Of a stretch of 64,000 nucleotides of DNA, positions 36,983 to 45,644 are shown in pieces. This stretch comes from an uncultured Nioella sp. GTDB lineage: Bacteria; Pseudomonadota; Alphaproteobacteria; Rhodobacterales; Rhodobacteraceae. The notes beneath the pieces were generated by a model, which did not search any database, had not been told where the DNA came from, and was given only the letters and a program-made list of their open reading frames with translations. The stretch is taken from assembly GCA_947498125.1 (NCBI GenBank), contig CANMJH010000003.1:124001-188000 (forward strand), written 5' to 3'. Both the position numbers and the translations under genes were made by a program. Position 1 is the stretch's first letter. The number at the start of each line of letters is the position of its first letter.

Positions 36983-38278
36983 ATGGCCCTAGATAGCAAC
37001 ACCGTCAGCGCAAGCTACGACGCGCCAGAGAAAGACCTCTATGAGATGGGCGAAATGCCTCCCATGGGGTATGTGCCCAAACAAATGTACGCCTGGGCAA
37101 TTCGAAAAGAACGCCATGGTGAGCCTGACACGGCCATGCAGGTCGAGGTCTTGGATGTTCCCAAGCTGGACAGCCACGAAGTGCTGGTTCTCGTGATGGC
37201 TGCGGGCGTCAACTATAACGGCGTTTGGGCGTCGCTTGGCACGCCAATTTCGCCCTTCGACGGCCATAAGCAGCCTTACCATATTGCCGGTTCTGATGCG
37301 TCCGGCATCGTTTGGGCGGTTGGTGACAAGGTGAAGCGATGGAAAGTTGGCGACGAGGTTGTGATCCATTGCAATCAGGATGATGGCGATGATGAGCACT
37401 GTAATGGCGGCGATCCGATGTATTCGCCAAGCCAGCGGATCTGGGGTTATGAAACCCCTGATGGGTCTTTTGCTCAGTTCACAAATGTTCAGGCCCAGCA
37501 GCTGATGCCGCGGCCCAAGCACCTGACCTGGGAAGAAGCGGCTTGCTATACGCTTACGCTGGCGACGGCGTACCGGATGCTTTTCGGGCATGAACCGCAT
37601 GACCTAAAGCCGGGTCAAAACGTTCTGGTTTGGGGCGCTTCTGGGGGTCTTGGCTCTTACGCCATCCAGTTGATCAATACAGCAGGCGCCAACGCCATCG
37701 GAGTGATATCGGATGAAAGCAAGCGTGATTTCGTCATGGGTTTGGGCGCGAAAGGCGTTCTGAACCGAAAGGATTTCAACTGCTGGGGTCAGTTGCCCAC
37801 GGTGAACACGCCAGAATATGACCAGTGGTTCAAAGAAGCCCGCAAATTCGGCAAAGCGATTTGGGATATCACGGGCAAGGGCGTCAACGTTGATATGGTG
37901 TTTGAACACCCCGGCGAGATGACGTTCCCAGTGTCGACCTTTGTTGTCAAAAAGGGCGGGATGGTTGTGATCTGTGCCGGCACGACCGGCTACAATCTGA
38001 CGCTGGATGTTCGCTATATGTGGATGCACCAAAAGCGCCTTCAGGGCTCGCATTTCGCGCATTTGAAGCAGGCGATGGCTGCGAACCAGCTTATGGTCGA
38101 GCGGCGCCTCGATCCGTGCATGTCGGAAGTCTTTTCATGGGACGAACTTCCGGATGCCCATATGAAAATGCGCCGGAACGAACATTTGCCGGGCAATATG
38201 TCTGTGCTGGTTCAGGCCCCTCGCACGGGTCTGGTCACCTTGGAAGATGTTTTGGACGCTGGCCCAACGATGAAATGA
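36983..38278 (+). CDS. ccr: Crotonyl-CoA carboxylase/reductase
   Basis: A 431-residue MDR-fold enzyme from ATG 36983, with AGGAGGAGCTG before it. It reductively carboxylates crotonyl-CoA to ethylmalonyl-CoA using NADPH and CO2, the committed step of the ethylmalonyl-CoA pathway. GASGGLGSYAIQL is the NADPH loop, and FEHPGEMTFPVSTFV plus MWMHQKRLQGSHFAHLKQA are characteristic of Ccr. The upstream region has several TTGC/GCAA half-sites. Two tandem hairpins follow. Confidence 0.97.
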   Translation: MALDSNTVSASYDAPEKDLYEMGEMPPMGYVPKQMYAWAIRKERHGEPDTAMQVEVLDVPKLDSHEVLVLVMAAGVNYNGVWASLGTPISPFDGHKQPYHIAGSDASGIVWAVGDKVKRWKVGDEVVIHCNQDDGDDEHCNGGDPMYSPSQRIWGYETPDGSFAQFTNVQAQQLMPRPKHLTWEEAACYTLTLATAYRMLFGHEPHDLKPGQNVLVWGASGGLGSYAIQLINTAGANAIGVISDESKRDFVMGLGAKGVLNRKDFNCWGQLPTVNTPEYDQWFKEARKFGKAIWDITGKGVNVDMVFEHPGEMTFPVSTFVVKKGGMVVICAGTTGYNLTLDVRYMWMHQKRLQGSHFAHLKQAMAANQLMVERRLDPCMSEVFSWDELPDAHMKMRRNEHLPGNMSVLVQAPRTGLVTLEDVLDAGPTMK

Positions 38279-38281
38279 TCG

Positions 38282-38335
38282 GGTTCGCCGCGCATTGCGC
38301 GGCGAACCGGCCCGGGGCTACGCCCCGGGCAGCTT
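38282..38335 (+). terminator. Tandem hairpins after ccr
   Basis: Two adjacent inverted repeats: GGTTCGCCGCGC/GCGCGGCGAACC (38282-38308) and GCCCGGGGC/GCCCCGGGC (38310-38330), the second followed by AGCTTTT. They lie between the convergent ends of ccr and hbd. Confidence 0.8.
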
Positions 38336-38366
38336 TTCCCTATATGGAAAAGACCACCGCAAATGG

Positions 38367-39242
38367 TTAGCGCGTGGGGACCGGGACCTCGCCGCGATAA
38401 TCGTAAAACCCTCGGTCGGTTTTGCGGCCAAGCCATCCAGCTTCAACATATTTTGTCAAAAGCGGACAGGGGCGGTATTTGGTATCCGCCAGACCGTCAT
38501 GCAGCACGTTCATAATCGCCAGACAGGTGTCTAGCCCAATGAAATCTGCCAATTCCAGAGGCCCCATCGGGTGATTGGCGCCCAGTTTCATAGACTCGTC
38601 GATGGATTTGACCGACCCGACGCCTTCATAAAGCGTATAGACCGCCTCGTTGATCATCGGCATCAAGATCCGGTTCACGATGAAGGCCGGAAAATCTTCT
38701 GCGCTTGCGGCGGTTTTTCCTAGGCGTTCGACAACTTCCAAACATGCTTTGAACGTGGGCTCATCCGTTGCGATGCCGCGAATGAGCTCGACCAGTTGCA
38801 TCACTGGTACCGGGTTCATGAAGTGGAACCCCATGAATTTCTCAGGCCGGTCGGTACGGCTGGCCAGCCGGGTGATTGAGATCGAAGACGTGTTCGAGGT
38901 CAAAATCGTTTCGGGTTTAAGATGTGGTAGAAGATCTTCAAAGATCGCCTGTTTGATCGTCTCACGTTCAGTCGCGGCTTCGATGATCAGATCACATTGC
39001 CCAAGTTCAGCCAGTTTGAGTGTTGTTGAAATCCGGCCGAGCGCAGCGTTTTTCTCATCTTCAGAGATTTTTTCGCGGCTTACCTGACGGGTCAGGTTCT
39101 TATCAATAAGTCCCACCGCTTTGGTGAGACTGTCTTGAGAAACGTCATTCATCACCACATCATAGCCCGCCAATGCAGATACATGGGCAATACCATTGCC
39201 CATTTGTCCGGCCCCAACGATGCCAATTGATTGAATGCCCAT
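38367..39242 (-). CDS. hbd: 3-hydroxybutyryl-CoA dehydrogenase
   Basis: A 291-residue protein from ATG 39242 (CGGAGACACGTG before it); a longer frame adds 34 unlikely residues. GIVGAGQMGNGIAHV is the NAD loop and GFHFMNPVPVMQLVELI carries the catalytic His. It interconverts 3-hydroxybutyryl-CoA and acetoacetyl-CoA. In this setting it links polyhydroxybutyrate turnover and the ccr pathway. Convergent with ccr. Confidence 0.95.
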   Translation of the reverse strand: MGIQSIGIVGAGQMGNGIAHVSALAGYDVVMNDVSQDSLTKAVGLIDKNLTRQVSREKISEDEKNAALGRISTTLKLAELGQCDLIIEAATERETIKQAIFEDLLPHLKPETILTSNTSSISITRLASRTDRPEKFMGFHFMNPVPVMQLVELIRGIATDEPTFKACLEVVERLGKTAASAEDFPAFIVNRILMPMINEAVYTLYEGVGSVKSIDESMKLGANHPMGPLELADFIGLDTCLAIMNVLHDGLADTKYRPCPLLTKYVEAGWLGRKTDRGFYDYRGEVPVPTR

Positions 39243-39422
39243 CACGTGTCTCCGTCCGGTTCTCGTTGCGCTGCAGCATAGGCGCGCTGTCCCGGGGGGC
39301 ACAAGTGCAATCGCAGCGGCACATTGATGGAAAACTCTCCTCAAACTGTTCCTTTAGGGGTTTGGAAAGGGACGATGCGCATTCTGAGCATGGGTGAGTC
39401 GAAATATGGTGGGTAGCCAGAT

Positions 39423-40244
39423 ATGAGCATTGTGCAAACAGGCCATAAGGGCCTTGATTATTATCCGTGCCAGTATCCCGGATCTCGGATGACATTCCGC
39501 GGGCCGCGAATAGAGTTAAAGAAACCCTTCATTCTCTGCCTTGGCGGGTCTGAGACGTTTGGGAAATTTGCCACAGATCCCTATCCTGCGCGACTGGGCG
39601 ATCGAATAGGGCGGTCTGTGATCAACATGGGGGCGATGAATGCTGGGGTTGATCTTCTTCTCAATGATCGGGCCATCAGGCGGGCAATTGAGAAAGCGGA
39701 TCAGGTGGTTCTGCAAGTTCCCGGAGCATCGAATATGTCGAACCGCTTTTTTACCGTGCATCCAAGGCGGAATGATCGGTTTCTAAAAGCTTCGAGAATG
39801 ATGCAGTCGATCTTTCGCGATGTGGACTTCACGGAATTTCACTTCACACGCCATATGCTAAGCGCATTGTGCGGCAAATCAGAGGATCGGTTTTCGCTTA
39901 TTTTGGAGGAGCTTAGATCGGCGTGGGTATCGCGTATGGCCACGTTGTTGAATGGCATAGACGCGCCAGTTCAATTGCTTTGGATGTCTCATCGCACACC
40001 GGATGAGAACGAAGATTGTGCGGCAGGAATGGGATATGATCCTCTGTTTGTCACCCGTGAGATGCTTGACGAAATAAAACCTCTCGCGGTGTCGCTGATC
40101 GAACATATCTGGCCAAACGAAGGGGTGCCGCCGGAGGATCGTGGGTTGCTCTTTGGGCGAAATGAAGAAGCTGCGGCGCGTGTCATGCCCGGTGCGTCAG
40201 ACTATGAAGCCGTCAGTCAAGCGCTGGCGCGGGTCCTGAACTAA
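39423..40244 (+). CDS. DUF6473-like protein of unknown function
   Basis: A 273-residue soluble protein. It has FILCLGGSETFGKF (a GxSETFG-type motif) near residue 37, then INMGAMNAGVDLLL and VLQVPGASNMSNRFF. This pattern is like DUF6473 proteins of roseobacters as I remember them, possibly SGNH-hydrolase-like, although I do not see a full catalytic set. Divergent from hbd, convergent with etfA across a shared terminator. Confidence 0.65.
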   Translation: MSIVQTGHKGLDYYPCQYPGSRMTFRGPRIELKKPFILCLGGSETFGKFATDPYPARLGDRIGRSVINMGAMNAGVDLLLNDRAIRRAIEKADQVVLQVPGASNMSNRFFTVHPRRNDRFLKASRMMQSIFRDVDFTEFHFTRHMLSALCGKSEDRFSLILEELRSAWVSRMATLLNGIDAPVQLLWMSHRTPDENEDCAAGMGYDPLFVTREMLDEIKPLAVSLIEHIWPNEGVPPEDRGLLFGRNEEAAARVMPGASDYEAVSQALARVLN

Positions 40245-40245
40245 A

Positions 40246-40271
40246 AAGGCCCGCCAAATTTGGCGGGCCTT
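40246..40271. terminator. Bidirectional terminator between DUF6473-like gene and etfA
   Basis: A perfect palindrome: AAGGCCCGCCA at 40246-40256, loop AATT, TGGCGGGCCTT at 40261-40271, with A/T runs on both sides. It serves both convergent genes. Confidence 0.9.
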
Positions 40272-40293
40272 CTAAAAGAATTGGCTTGGCAGT

Positions 40294-41223
40294 TTAGCCC
40301 AGCTTTTCGGTCAAAGCAGGAACAGCTTCGAAGAGGTCAGCAACCAGACCAAAATCGGCAACCTGGAAGATTGGAGCTTCTTCATCTTTGTTGATTGCAA
40401 CAATGATTTTGGAGTCCTTCATCCCGGCAAGGTGCTGAATCGCACCCGAGATACCGACAGCAACGTAGAGGTCCGGCGCCACAACTTTACCCGTTTGGCC
40501 AACCTGCCAGTCGTTCGGTGCATAACCTGAATCGACCGCAGCGCGTGATGCACCAACGGCAGCACCAAGCGCGTCAGCCAGCTTTTCGATCAGAGCGAAA
40601 TCTTCTTCCGAACCAACACCGCGACCACCAGAGACAACAACGCCGGCTGATGTCAGTTCTGGGCGGTCACTTTCTGCAACTTTGTCTTCAACCCATTCAG
40701 ACAATGCAGGGTTTTCAGCGGCCGAAATGGTTTCAACCGGTGCGGCTGCCTGTTCGCCAGCGGCGTCGAAGGTTGATGTGCGAACCGAAATAACCTTTTT
40801 GGAGTCAGAAGATTTTACGGTCTGGATCGCGTTACCAGCATAGATCGGACGCTCGAATGTGTCCGCATCAACAACAGCAGAGATATCCGAGATCACCATA
40901 ACATCAAGCAAAGCCGCAACGCGGGGCAGGACGTTTTTGGCGTCGGTGGTCGCCGGGGCAACGATGTGGCTGTAATCGCCCGCGAGCGACACAATCAGCG
41001 CGGCTGTTGGTTCCGCAAGGCGGTGACCAAGAGAGGCATCTTCGGCAACCAGAACCTTCGAAACGCCTTCGATGGTTGCGGCAGCTTCACCAGCAGCAGC
41101 AGCAGATGCGCCTGCGGCCAAAACAGTGACGTCGCCAAGTTTTGCGGCCGCGGCAACAGTTTTTGCGGTGGCATCCAACGACAGTTCGCCAGAATTCACT
41201 TCAGCAAGAAGAAGAACAGACAT
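40294..41223 (-). CDS. etfA: Electron transfer flavoprotein, alpha subunit
   Basis: A 309-residue protein with the C-terminal FAD-binding signature ([20 protein letters not shown] then [20 protein letters not shown]). With EtfB it carries electrons from acyl-CoA dehydrogenases, including methylsuccinyl-CoA dehydrogenase, to the quinone pool. Its ATG overlaps the etfB stop by one base (TAATG). Confidence 0.96.
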   Translation of the reverse strand: MSVLLLAEVNSGELSLDATAKTVAAAAKLGDVTVLAAGASAAAAGEAAATIEGVSKVLVAEDASLGHRLAEPTAALIVSLAGDYSHIVAPATTDAKNVLPRVAALLDVMVISDISAVVDADTFERPIYAGNAIQTVKSSDSKKVISVRTSTFDAAGEQAAAPVETISAAENPALSEWVEDKVAESDRPELTSAGVVVSGGRGVGSEEDFALIEKLADALGAAVGASRAAVDSGYAPNDWQVGQTGKVVAPDLYVAVGISGAIQHLAGMKDSKIIVAINKDEEAPIFQVADFGLVADLFEAVPALTEKLG

Positions 41224-41981
41224 TACACAGCCCCCGCTTCTTTGAGTTTCTCGACCAGCTCATCAACTGAGCCAACGATGATCCCGGCTTGACGGGCTTC
41301 CGGCTCGGCGGTTGTCAGAACCTCAAGGCGCGGTGTGATGTCGACGCCATAATCGGCGGGCGTCTTTTCATCCATCGGCTTTTTCTTGGCCTTCATGATG
41401 TTCGGCAGCGACGCATAACGAGGCTCATTCAGGCGCAGATCAACGGTTACGATGGCAGGCATCTTGACGTTGATCGTTTGCAGGCCGCCGTCAACTTCGC
41501 GAGTCACCTTTGCAGTGTCGCCGTCGATATCCAGTTCAGATGCAAACGTACCTTGGCTCCAGCCAAGCAGAGCAGACAACATTTGACCAGTGGCGTTCAT
41601 ATCGTTGTCGATGGCTTGTTTGCCGCAAAGAACCAGACCAGGGGCCTCTTCTTCAACAACTTTTGCCAGCAATTTTGCAACGGCCAACGGCTCGATATCG
41701 GTGTTCACGTCGTCAGCTGCATTGATCAGGATGGCCCGATCTGCGCCCATCGCCAGGGCAGTGCGCAAAGTTTCCTGCGCTTGCTTTACACCGATGGAAA
41801 CTGCAACGACCTCATCGGCCTTACCAGCTTCTTTCAGGCGAATAGCTTCTTCTACCGCGATCTCGTCGAACGGGTTCATCGACATTTTCACATTGGCAAG
41901 ATCAACACCGGAACCATCCGCTTTAACACGAACCTTCACGTTGTAGTCGATCACGCGTTTGACAGGCACCAAGACCTTCAT
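41223..41981 (-). CDS. etfB: Electron transfer flavoprotein, beta subunit
   Basis: A 252-residue protein read from ATG 41981, [19 protein letters not shown], with AAGGAGATAC before it. The AMP-binding core ([17 protein letters not shown]) and the [21 protein letters not shown] stretch are typical. It is the first gene of an etfBA operon. Confidence 0.96.
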   Translation of the reverse strand: MKVLVPVKRVIDYNVKVRVKADGSGVDLANVKMSMNPFDEIAVEEAIRLKEAGKADEVVAVSIGVKQAQETLRTALAMGADRAILINAADDVNTDIEPLAVAKLLAKVVEEEAPGLVLCGKQAIDNDMNATGQMLSALLGWSQGTFASELDIDGDTAKVTREVDGGLQTINVKMPAIVTVDLRLNEPRYASLPNIMKAKKKPMDEKTPADYGVDITPRLEVLTTAEPEARQAGIIVGSVDELVEKLKEAGAV

Positions 41982-42213
41982 CGCAACGTATCTCCTTGGG
42001 TTGGTTCCGCCGCGCTGCTGCATTGGAACATCTTTGATAAGGGGGTTGTTAGCGTTTTGGGCCCTTTTGTAACAGGTTAAAATCGACAGGAATTGCGCCC
42101 GCGACGTCAGGTTCTTTCATCAATGTTCCGCATTCGGTCAAAATGACGCCTTTCGTCGACATTTTTGCGGATTTGGGTCAAGCTAACAGAGACTCAGATA
42201 AGGGGAGGTTCGC

Positions 42214-42576
42214 ATGCAAAAAGTAACCGGTATCGGTGGTGTGTTCTTCCGTTCAAAAAATCCGGGCGCATTGGCAAAGTGGTACCTTGATCATCTCGGG
42301 ATCAATTTGGTGCCACAAGATGCCGAGGGTCAGCCTTGGGTGACTGAGGCAGGCGTTACGGTTTTCGCGCCCTTTTCAGCCGACACAGATTATTTCCCTG
42401 GGGAAAAGGCATTCATGATTAACTTCCGGGTTGCCGACCTGGACGCCATGATTGCGCAACTGTCCGAGATGGGGGTTGAAACCTTCAATCGTCAGGACAT
42501 GGACGGAATTGGACGGTTCGTGCATTTGCAAGATGCAGAAGGAAATCCGGTCGAGCTTTGGGAACCTGCAGGATAA
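42214..42576 (+). CDS. VOC-family (glyoxalase-like) protein
   Basis: A 120-residue protein with a single VOC beta-alpha-beta-beta-beta pair (GGVFFRSKNPGALAKWYLDHLG, then VHLQDAEGNPVELWEP, the last Glu in a metal-ligand position). GGGGAGGTTCGC before the start codon is a ribosome site. Specificity is unknown. Confidence 0.85.
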   Translation: MQKVTGIGGVFFRSKNPGALAKWYLDHLGINLVPQDAEGQPWVTEAGVTVFAPFSADTDYFPGEKAFMINFRVADLDAMIAQLSEMGVETFNRQDMDGIGRFVHLQDAEGNPVELWEPAG

Positions 42577-42588
42577 AGTGAAGAGAAT

Positions 42589-43056
42589 ATGACCGAAAAA
42601 GTCGATATTGAAACCGCTCCAGAGCGTAAGATCATTGGGACATCCCGGCGTTACACAATGGAAAACCGCCATGAAATTCCGGGCCAATGGGATGCGTTTT
42701 TTCGGTCGGGGATCCAAGTTGAAAACATGGTTCCAGGGTCCATGTTTGGCTTGTCTTTTGACGTGTCAGAAAGTGGTTTCACCTACGGCGTCGGCGTTGC
42801 TGTAGACGCGGTCCCAAGCGAACTTCCCGAGGGCACATGCGAGATGGTTTTGTCTGAAGGATCATATGCCGTTTTGCGAAATTTTGGCCCTATCAGCGAA
42901 TTGCCACAGCATTTTGACTGGCTGTTTTTAACCTGGTTGCCGGCGTCGGGGTTCCAGCAACGGGTAGGAGCGGTTTTTGAGCGATACCCGGACAATCCCG
43001 ATAGCACGCCCGAGGAGATGGAATATGAGATCTGGGTGCCGGTGGCCAAAGCCTAG
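42589..43056 (+). CDS. GyrI-like / AraC effector-binding domain protein
   Basis: A 155-residue protein with the fold pattern of bacterial GyrI-like ligand-binding modules, without a DNA-binding domain: IIGTSRRYTMENRHEIPGQW near the start and VEDAVPSELPEG-type strands (here VDAVPSELPEGTCEMVL), ending YEIWVPVAK. Such proteins bind small molecules. It follows the VOC gene by 12 bases and overlaps the convergent cobalamin gene by four bases. Confidence 0.75.
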   Translation: MTEKVDIETAPERKIIGTSRRYTMENRHEIPGQWDAFFRSGIQVENMVPGSMFGLSFDVSESGFTYGVGVAVDAVPSELPEGTCEMVLSEGSYAVLRNFGPISELPQHFDWLFLTWLPASGFQQRVGAVFERYPDNPDSTPEEMEYEIWVPVAKA

Positions 43057-43625
43057 CGGTTCGCACCGGGCACCCAAAGAACGTCTGTCGCGCCGTTATC
43101 GTTGCAAACGCGCGCTGCGACAAAGAACCAATCCGACAATCGGTTCAAAAACTTGACAGCGGCCGGGTTCACGTCTTCGGCTCCGGAAAGCTCGACCACC
43201 AAACGCTCTGCGCGCCGCGCGACCGTACGGCACAGATGCAGATGCGCGGCGGCAGGCGATCCGCCGGGCAAGATGAAGCTGCGCAATGGGGTCAGCGCTT
43301 TATTCATCTCGTCTATTTCAGCTTCCAGCCGGTCAACTTGCGTCGGTGCAAGACGCAATGGCGGGTACTCTGCCTCGGCATCCTTCTCCATTTCGGGGCG
43401 GCAAAGGTCTGCTCCAATATCAAAAAGGTCATTTTGGATGGCCGCAAGTTGCGAGTCCATTGTGCCCGCCGTGTGTAACCGGGCTAGGCCAAGTGTCGCG
43501 TTCAGCTCATCCACAGTGCCATATGCTGTCACGCGGGCCGAATATTTTGCAACGCGATCCCCATTTCCAAGTGCAGTTTCGCCAGCATCGCCTGTACGGG
43601 TGTAGATTTTATTTAGAACGACCAA
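43053..43625 (-). CDS. Cobalamin adenosyltransferase, PduO type
   Basis: A 190-residue protein. IYTRTGDAGETALGNGDRV and ARVTAYGTVDELNA are the ATP-binding signature of PduO-type ATP:cob(I)alamin adenosyltransferases, and RTVARRAERLVV is the third conserved block. It makes adenosylcobalamin, the cofactor of Ecm encoded 8 kb away, which makes biological sense in this region. Confidence 0.92.
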   Translation of the reverse strand: MVVLNKIYTRTGDAGETALGNGDRVAKYSARVTAYGTVDELNATLGLARLHTAGTMDSQLAAIQNDLFDIGADLCRPEMEKDAEAEYPPLRLAPTQVDRLEAEIDEMNKALTPLRSFILPGGSPAAAHLHLCRTVARRAERLVVELSGAEDVNPAAVKFLNRLSDWFFVAARVCNDNGATDVLWVPGANR

Positions 43626-43628
43626 GGA

Positions 43629-43832
43629 TCAGCCCCCATTTCCGCGGAGAAGCACAAACGCCGTGATCAGGATCACAGCAACAAATTGCGCCGCAAGCCG
43701 CCAACGCATGATTTTGTTGGCATTACGACGGTTGAATTCGCCACCTTTGGTAAAGGTTCCGATCCCAAAAAGCAGGATAATGGCGACCGCGACGGTAACG
43801 ACGAGCGCGAGGATAAAAAGCGTGCCTTCCAT
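43629..43832 (-). CDS. HIG1-domain twin-membrane-segment protein
   Basis: A 67-residue protein with two membrane segments joined by RNANKIMRWRLAAQF, the positive loop of HIG1-domain proteins. Homologous proteins in Rhodobacteraceae are small membrane proteins often linked with cytochrome oxidase assembly. It lies immediately upstream of the cobalamin gene (3-base gap). Confidence 0.75.
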   Translation of the reverse strand: MEGTLFILALVVTVAVAIILLFGIGTFTKGGEFNRRNANKIMRWRLAAQFVAVILITAFVLLRGNGG

Positions 43833-43862
43833 GAAAGCTCCTTGGGGTCGGGGAGGGGCGGC

Positions 43863-44693
43863 TTAGCCCCTCAGAATAATCCAGTCCAACGCACGCGTTG
43901 GCAAAATGCGCCGAAGCATTCCCATGATATAGGTCGGTGCCGTCACATAGTAACGGGGTTTGGGACGTTTTGCCTCGATCGCATGGATTAACTTAGAAGC
44001 AACAGCCTCGGGGCCAAGTTCAAAGGCATCTTTTTTATCTTTTTCGTCATATAGCCGTTTGATCAGGCCTTTTTCATAGACGGGCTTTAGAGCCGAATTT
44101 TCCCAATCAATCCATTTTTCAAAATGGCCACGCGAGTTTTCTCGGATTTTCGACGTGATGGGACCGGGTTCAATCAACGAGACATGGATATCCGTCGGCG
44201 CAAGTTCCTGCCGCAAGGTATCGGTGTACCCCTCGATGGCAAATTTCGTCGCCACATAGGCCGCTCGCCATTTATAAGTGACAATACCAAGGACCGAGCT
44301 GTTTTGGACAATCCGCCCATGCCCCTGTTTGCGCATCACTGCGATGGCTTGCCGCGTCAGCTCGTGCCAACCAAAGAAATTTGCCTCGAAAATCGAGCGG
44401 AGAGCATCCGTCGGCAAATCCTCAACCGCGCCGGGAATACCAATTGCGCCATTGTTAAAAAGGGCGTCCAGCGTTCCGCCAGTTTGAGATAGCGCCCAGT
44501 TTAGCCCCGACGCGATGCTGTCTTTATCAGTGTAATCCAGCAGCCCGCAGGTCAGACCTTCCGCCGTTAAGCGGTCAACGTCTTTTTGTTGCCGACAAGT
44601 TGCGAGAACCTGCCATCCGCGATCATGCAGCGCGTGGGCGCAATGATATCCGATGCCAGATGAACAGCCCGTGATAAGAATAGATTTTGCCAT
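43863..44693 (-). CDS. Short-chain dehydrogenase/reductase
   Basis: A 276-residue classical SDR. ITGCSSGIGYH is the cofactor loop, NNGAIG the NNAG-like block, and YVATKFAIEG the YxxxK active site. Substrate unknown; an N-terminal TGxxxGIG without Asp after the second strand suggests NADPH use, but I would not insist. Confidence 0.85.
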   Translation of the reverse strand: MAKSILITGCSSGIGYHCAHALHDRGWQVLATCRQQKDVDRLTAEGLTCGLLDYTDKDSIASGLNWALSQTGGTLDALFNNGAIGIPGAVEDLPTDALRSIFEANFFGWHELTRQAIAVMRKQGHGRIVQNSSVLGIVTYKWRAAYVATKFAIEGYTDTLRQELAPTDIHVSLIEPGPITSKIRENSRGHFEKWIDWENSALKPVYEKGLIKRLYDEKDKKDAFELGPEAVASKLIHAIEAKRPKPRYYVTAPTYIMGMLRRILPTRALDWIILRG

Positions 44694-44756
44694 GTGCTGC
44701 CTTCAAAAACTGCGCAGGGCAGGGATAGGGCAGTCGTGAATGTCAGGCAAGTAAAG

Positions 44757-45404
44757 TTAAGGGTTGCGCAAAGTGAGATAGGATGAGGCCGTGTAGCCCT
44801 CTTGCCCTGTCTCAAGCATCCGGATTTGCGTCCAGCCGTTGATGTTGTCGCTTAACCGTTCCGCTTCCATTCCATATAGCATGGCCGCGACAACCGGGTA
44901 CGAGGTCGAGGGGCCAGAACGGACATTCACCCATTGCCCTGTCGAATAGACAACAGGCAGAACTGGCGCAGTGCCGTTCTGAACGGCGAGCGAGCGCGCA
45001 GTTGCAGCGACGGCTTGGCGGGCCCGTTCATTGGCAATCTCAAGGCGGCGTGCTTCGGCATGCCAATCGCGGCTTTCGACACGGACCAACTCGTCATTGA
45101 TAAGAGCGGGGGGGATTTGTGCTGCAATTTCAATCACTTCGCCATCGGCTGTCGTGATCGTTAAGAGGTCAGAATTTTCGGCAGGCGCTGGGATGGACGC
45201 AAGCGCGTCCTCCCATAGCCGCGACAGGTCTAACCCGCCGTTTTCGTTCTGAAGCGGGGCTGGCGGCATAGGCGGCGGCATCGACCCATAGACCAAAGCC
45301 GCGCGCGTATCGGTTGCAATCTCCGCGCGTGGATCGTCCTTCGGTGACAGCACCATGGCGCCGCCTCCAACAAGGATTGCCAAAAGACATAGTAATCGTA
45401 ACAC
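44757..45404 (-). CDS. Exported SH3-domain protein
   Basis: A 215-residue protein. The start is GTG 45404 (GGGGGCG nine bases before). A hydrophobic N-terminus (LLCLLAILVGGGAMVL) anchors or exports it. Residues about 150-215 form a bacterial SH3 domain (WVNVRSGPSTSYPVVAAML then INGWTQIRML). Probably cell-wall associated. Low-complexity PPPMPPAP near residue 45. Confidence 0.8.
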   Translation of the reverse strand: MLRLLCLLAILVGGGAMVLSPKDDPRAEIATDTRAALVYGSMPPPMPPAPLQNENGGLDLSRLWEDALASIPAPAENSDLLTITTADGEVIEIAAQIPPALINDELVRVESRDWHAEARRLEIANERARQAVAATARSLAVQNGTAPVLPVVYSTGQWVNVRSGPSTSYPVVAAMLYGMEAERLSDNINGWTQIRMLETGQEGYTASSYLTLRNP

Positions 45405-45644
45405 GTCGGAACGCCCCCAGTCGGTCGATGGATTTGGTTAACGAGAATTAACTTACAACGATTCGACTGAAATTTGAAATTTATCCTTTGTTTTCTGCCT
45501 GTTAGTGCACAATGAACTGGTTTTCATTGGATTGTTAACCTACCGAGGTCAAACTCGCTCCTTGCGGGTCTTTACGAATTCCGGTCTCGACCCGCTGGCT
45601 TTCGCTTTACCGCCCCCAAAGATTTCGCGTATCACTTGAACAAA

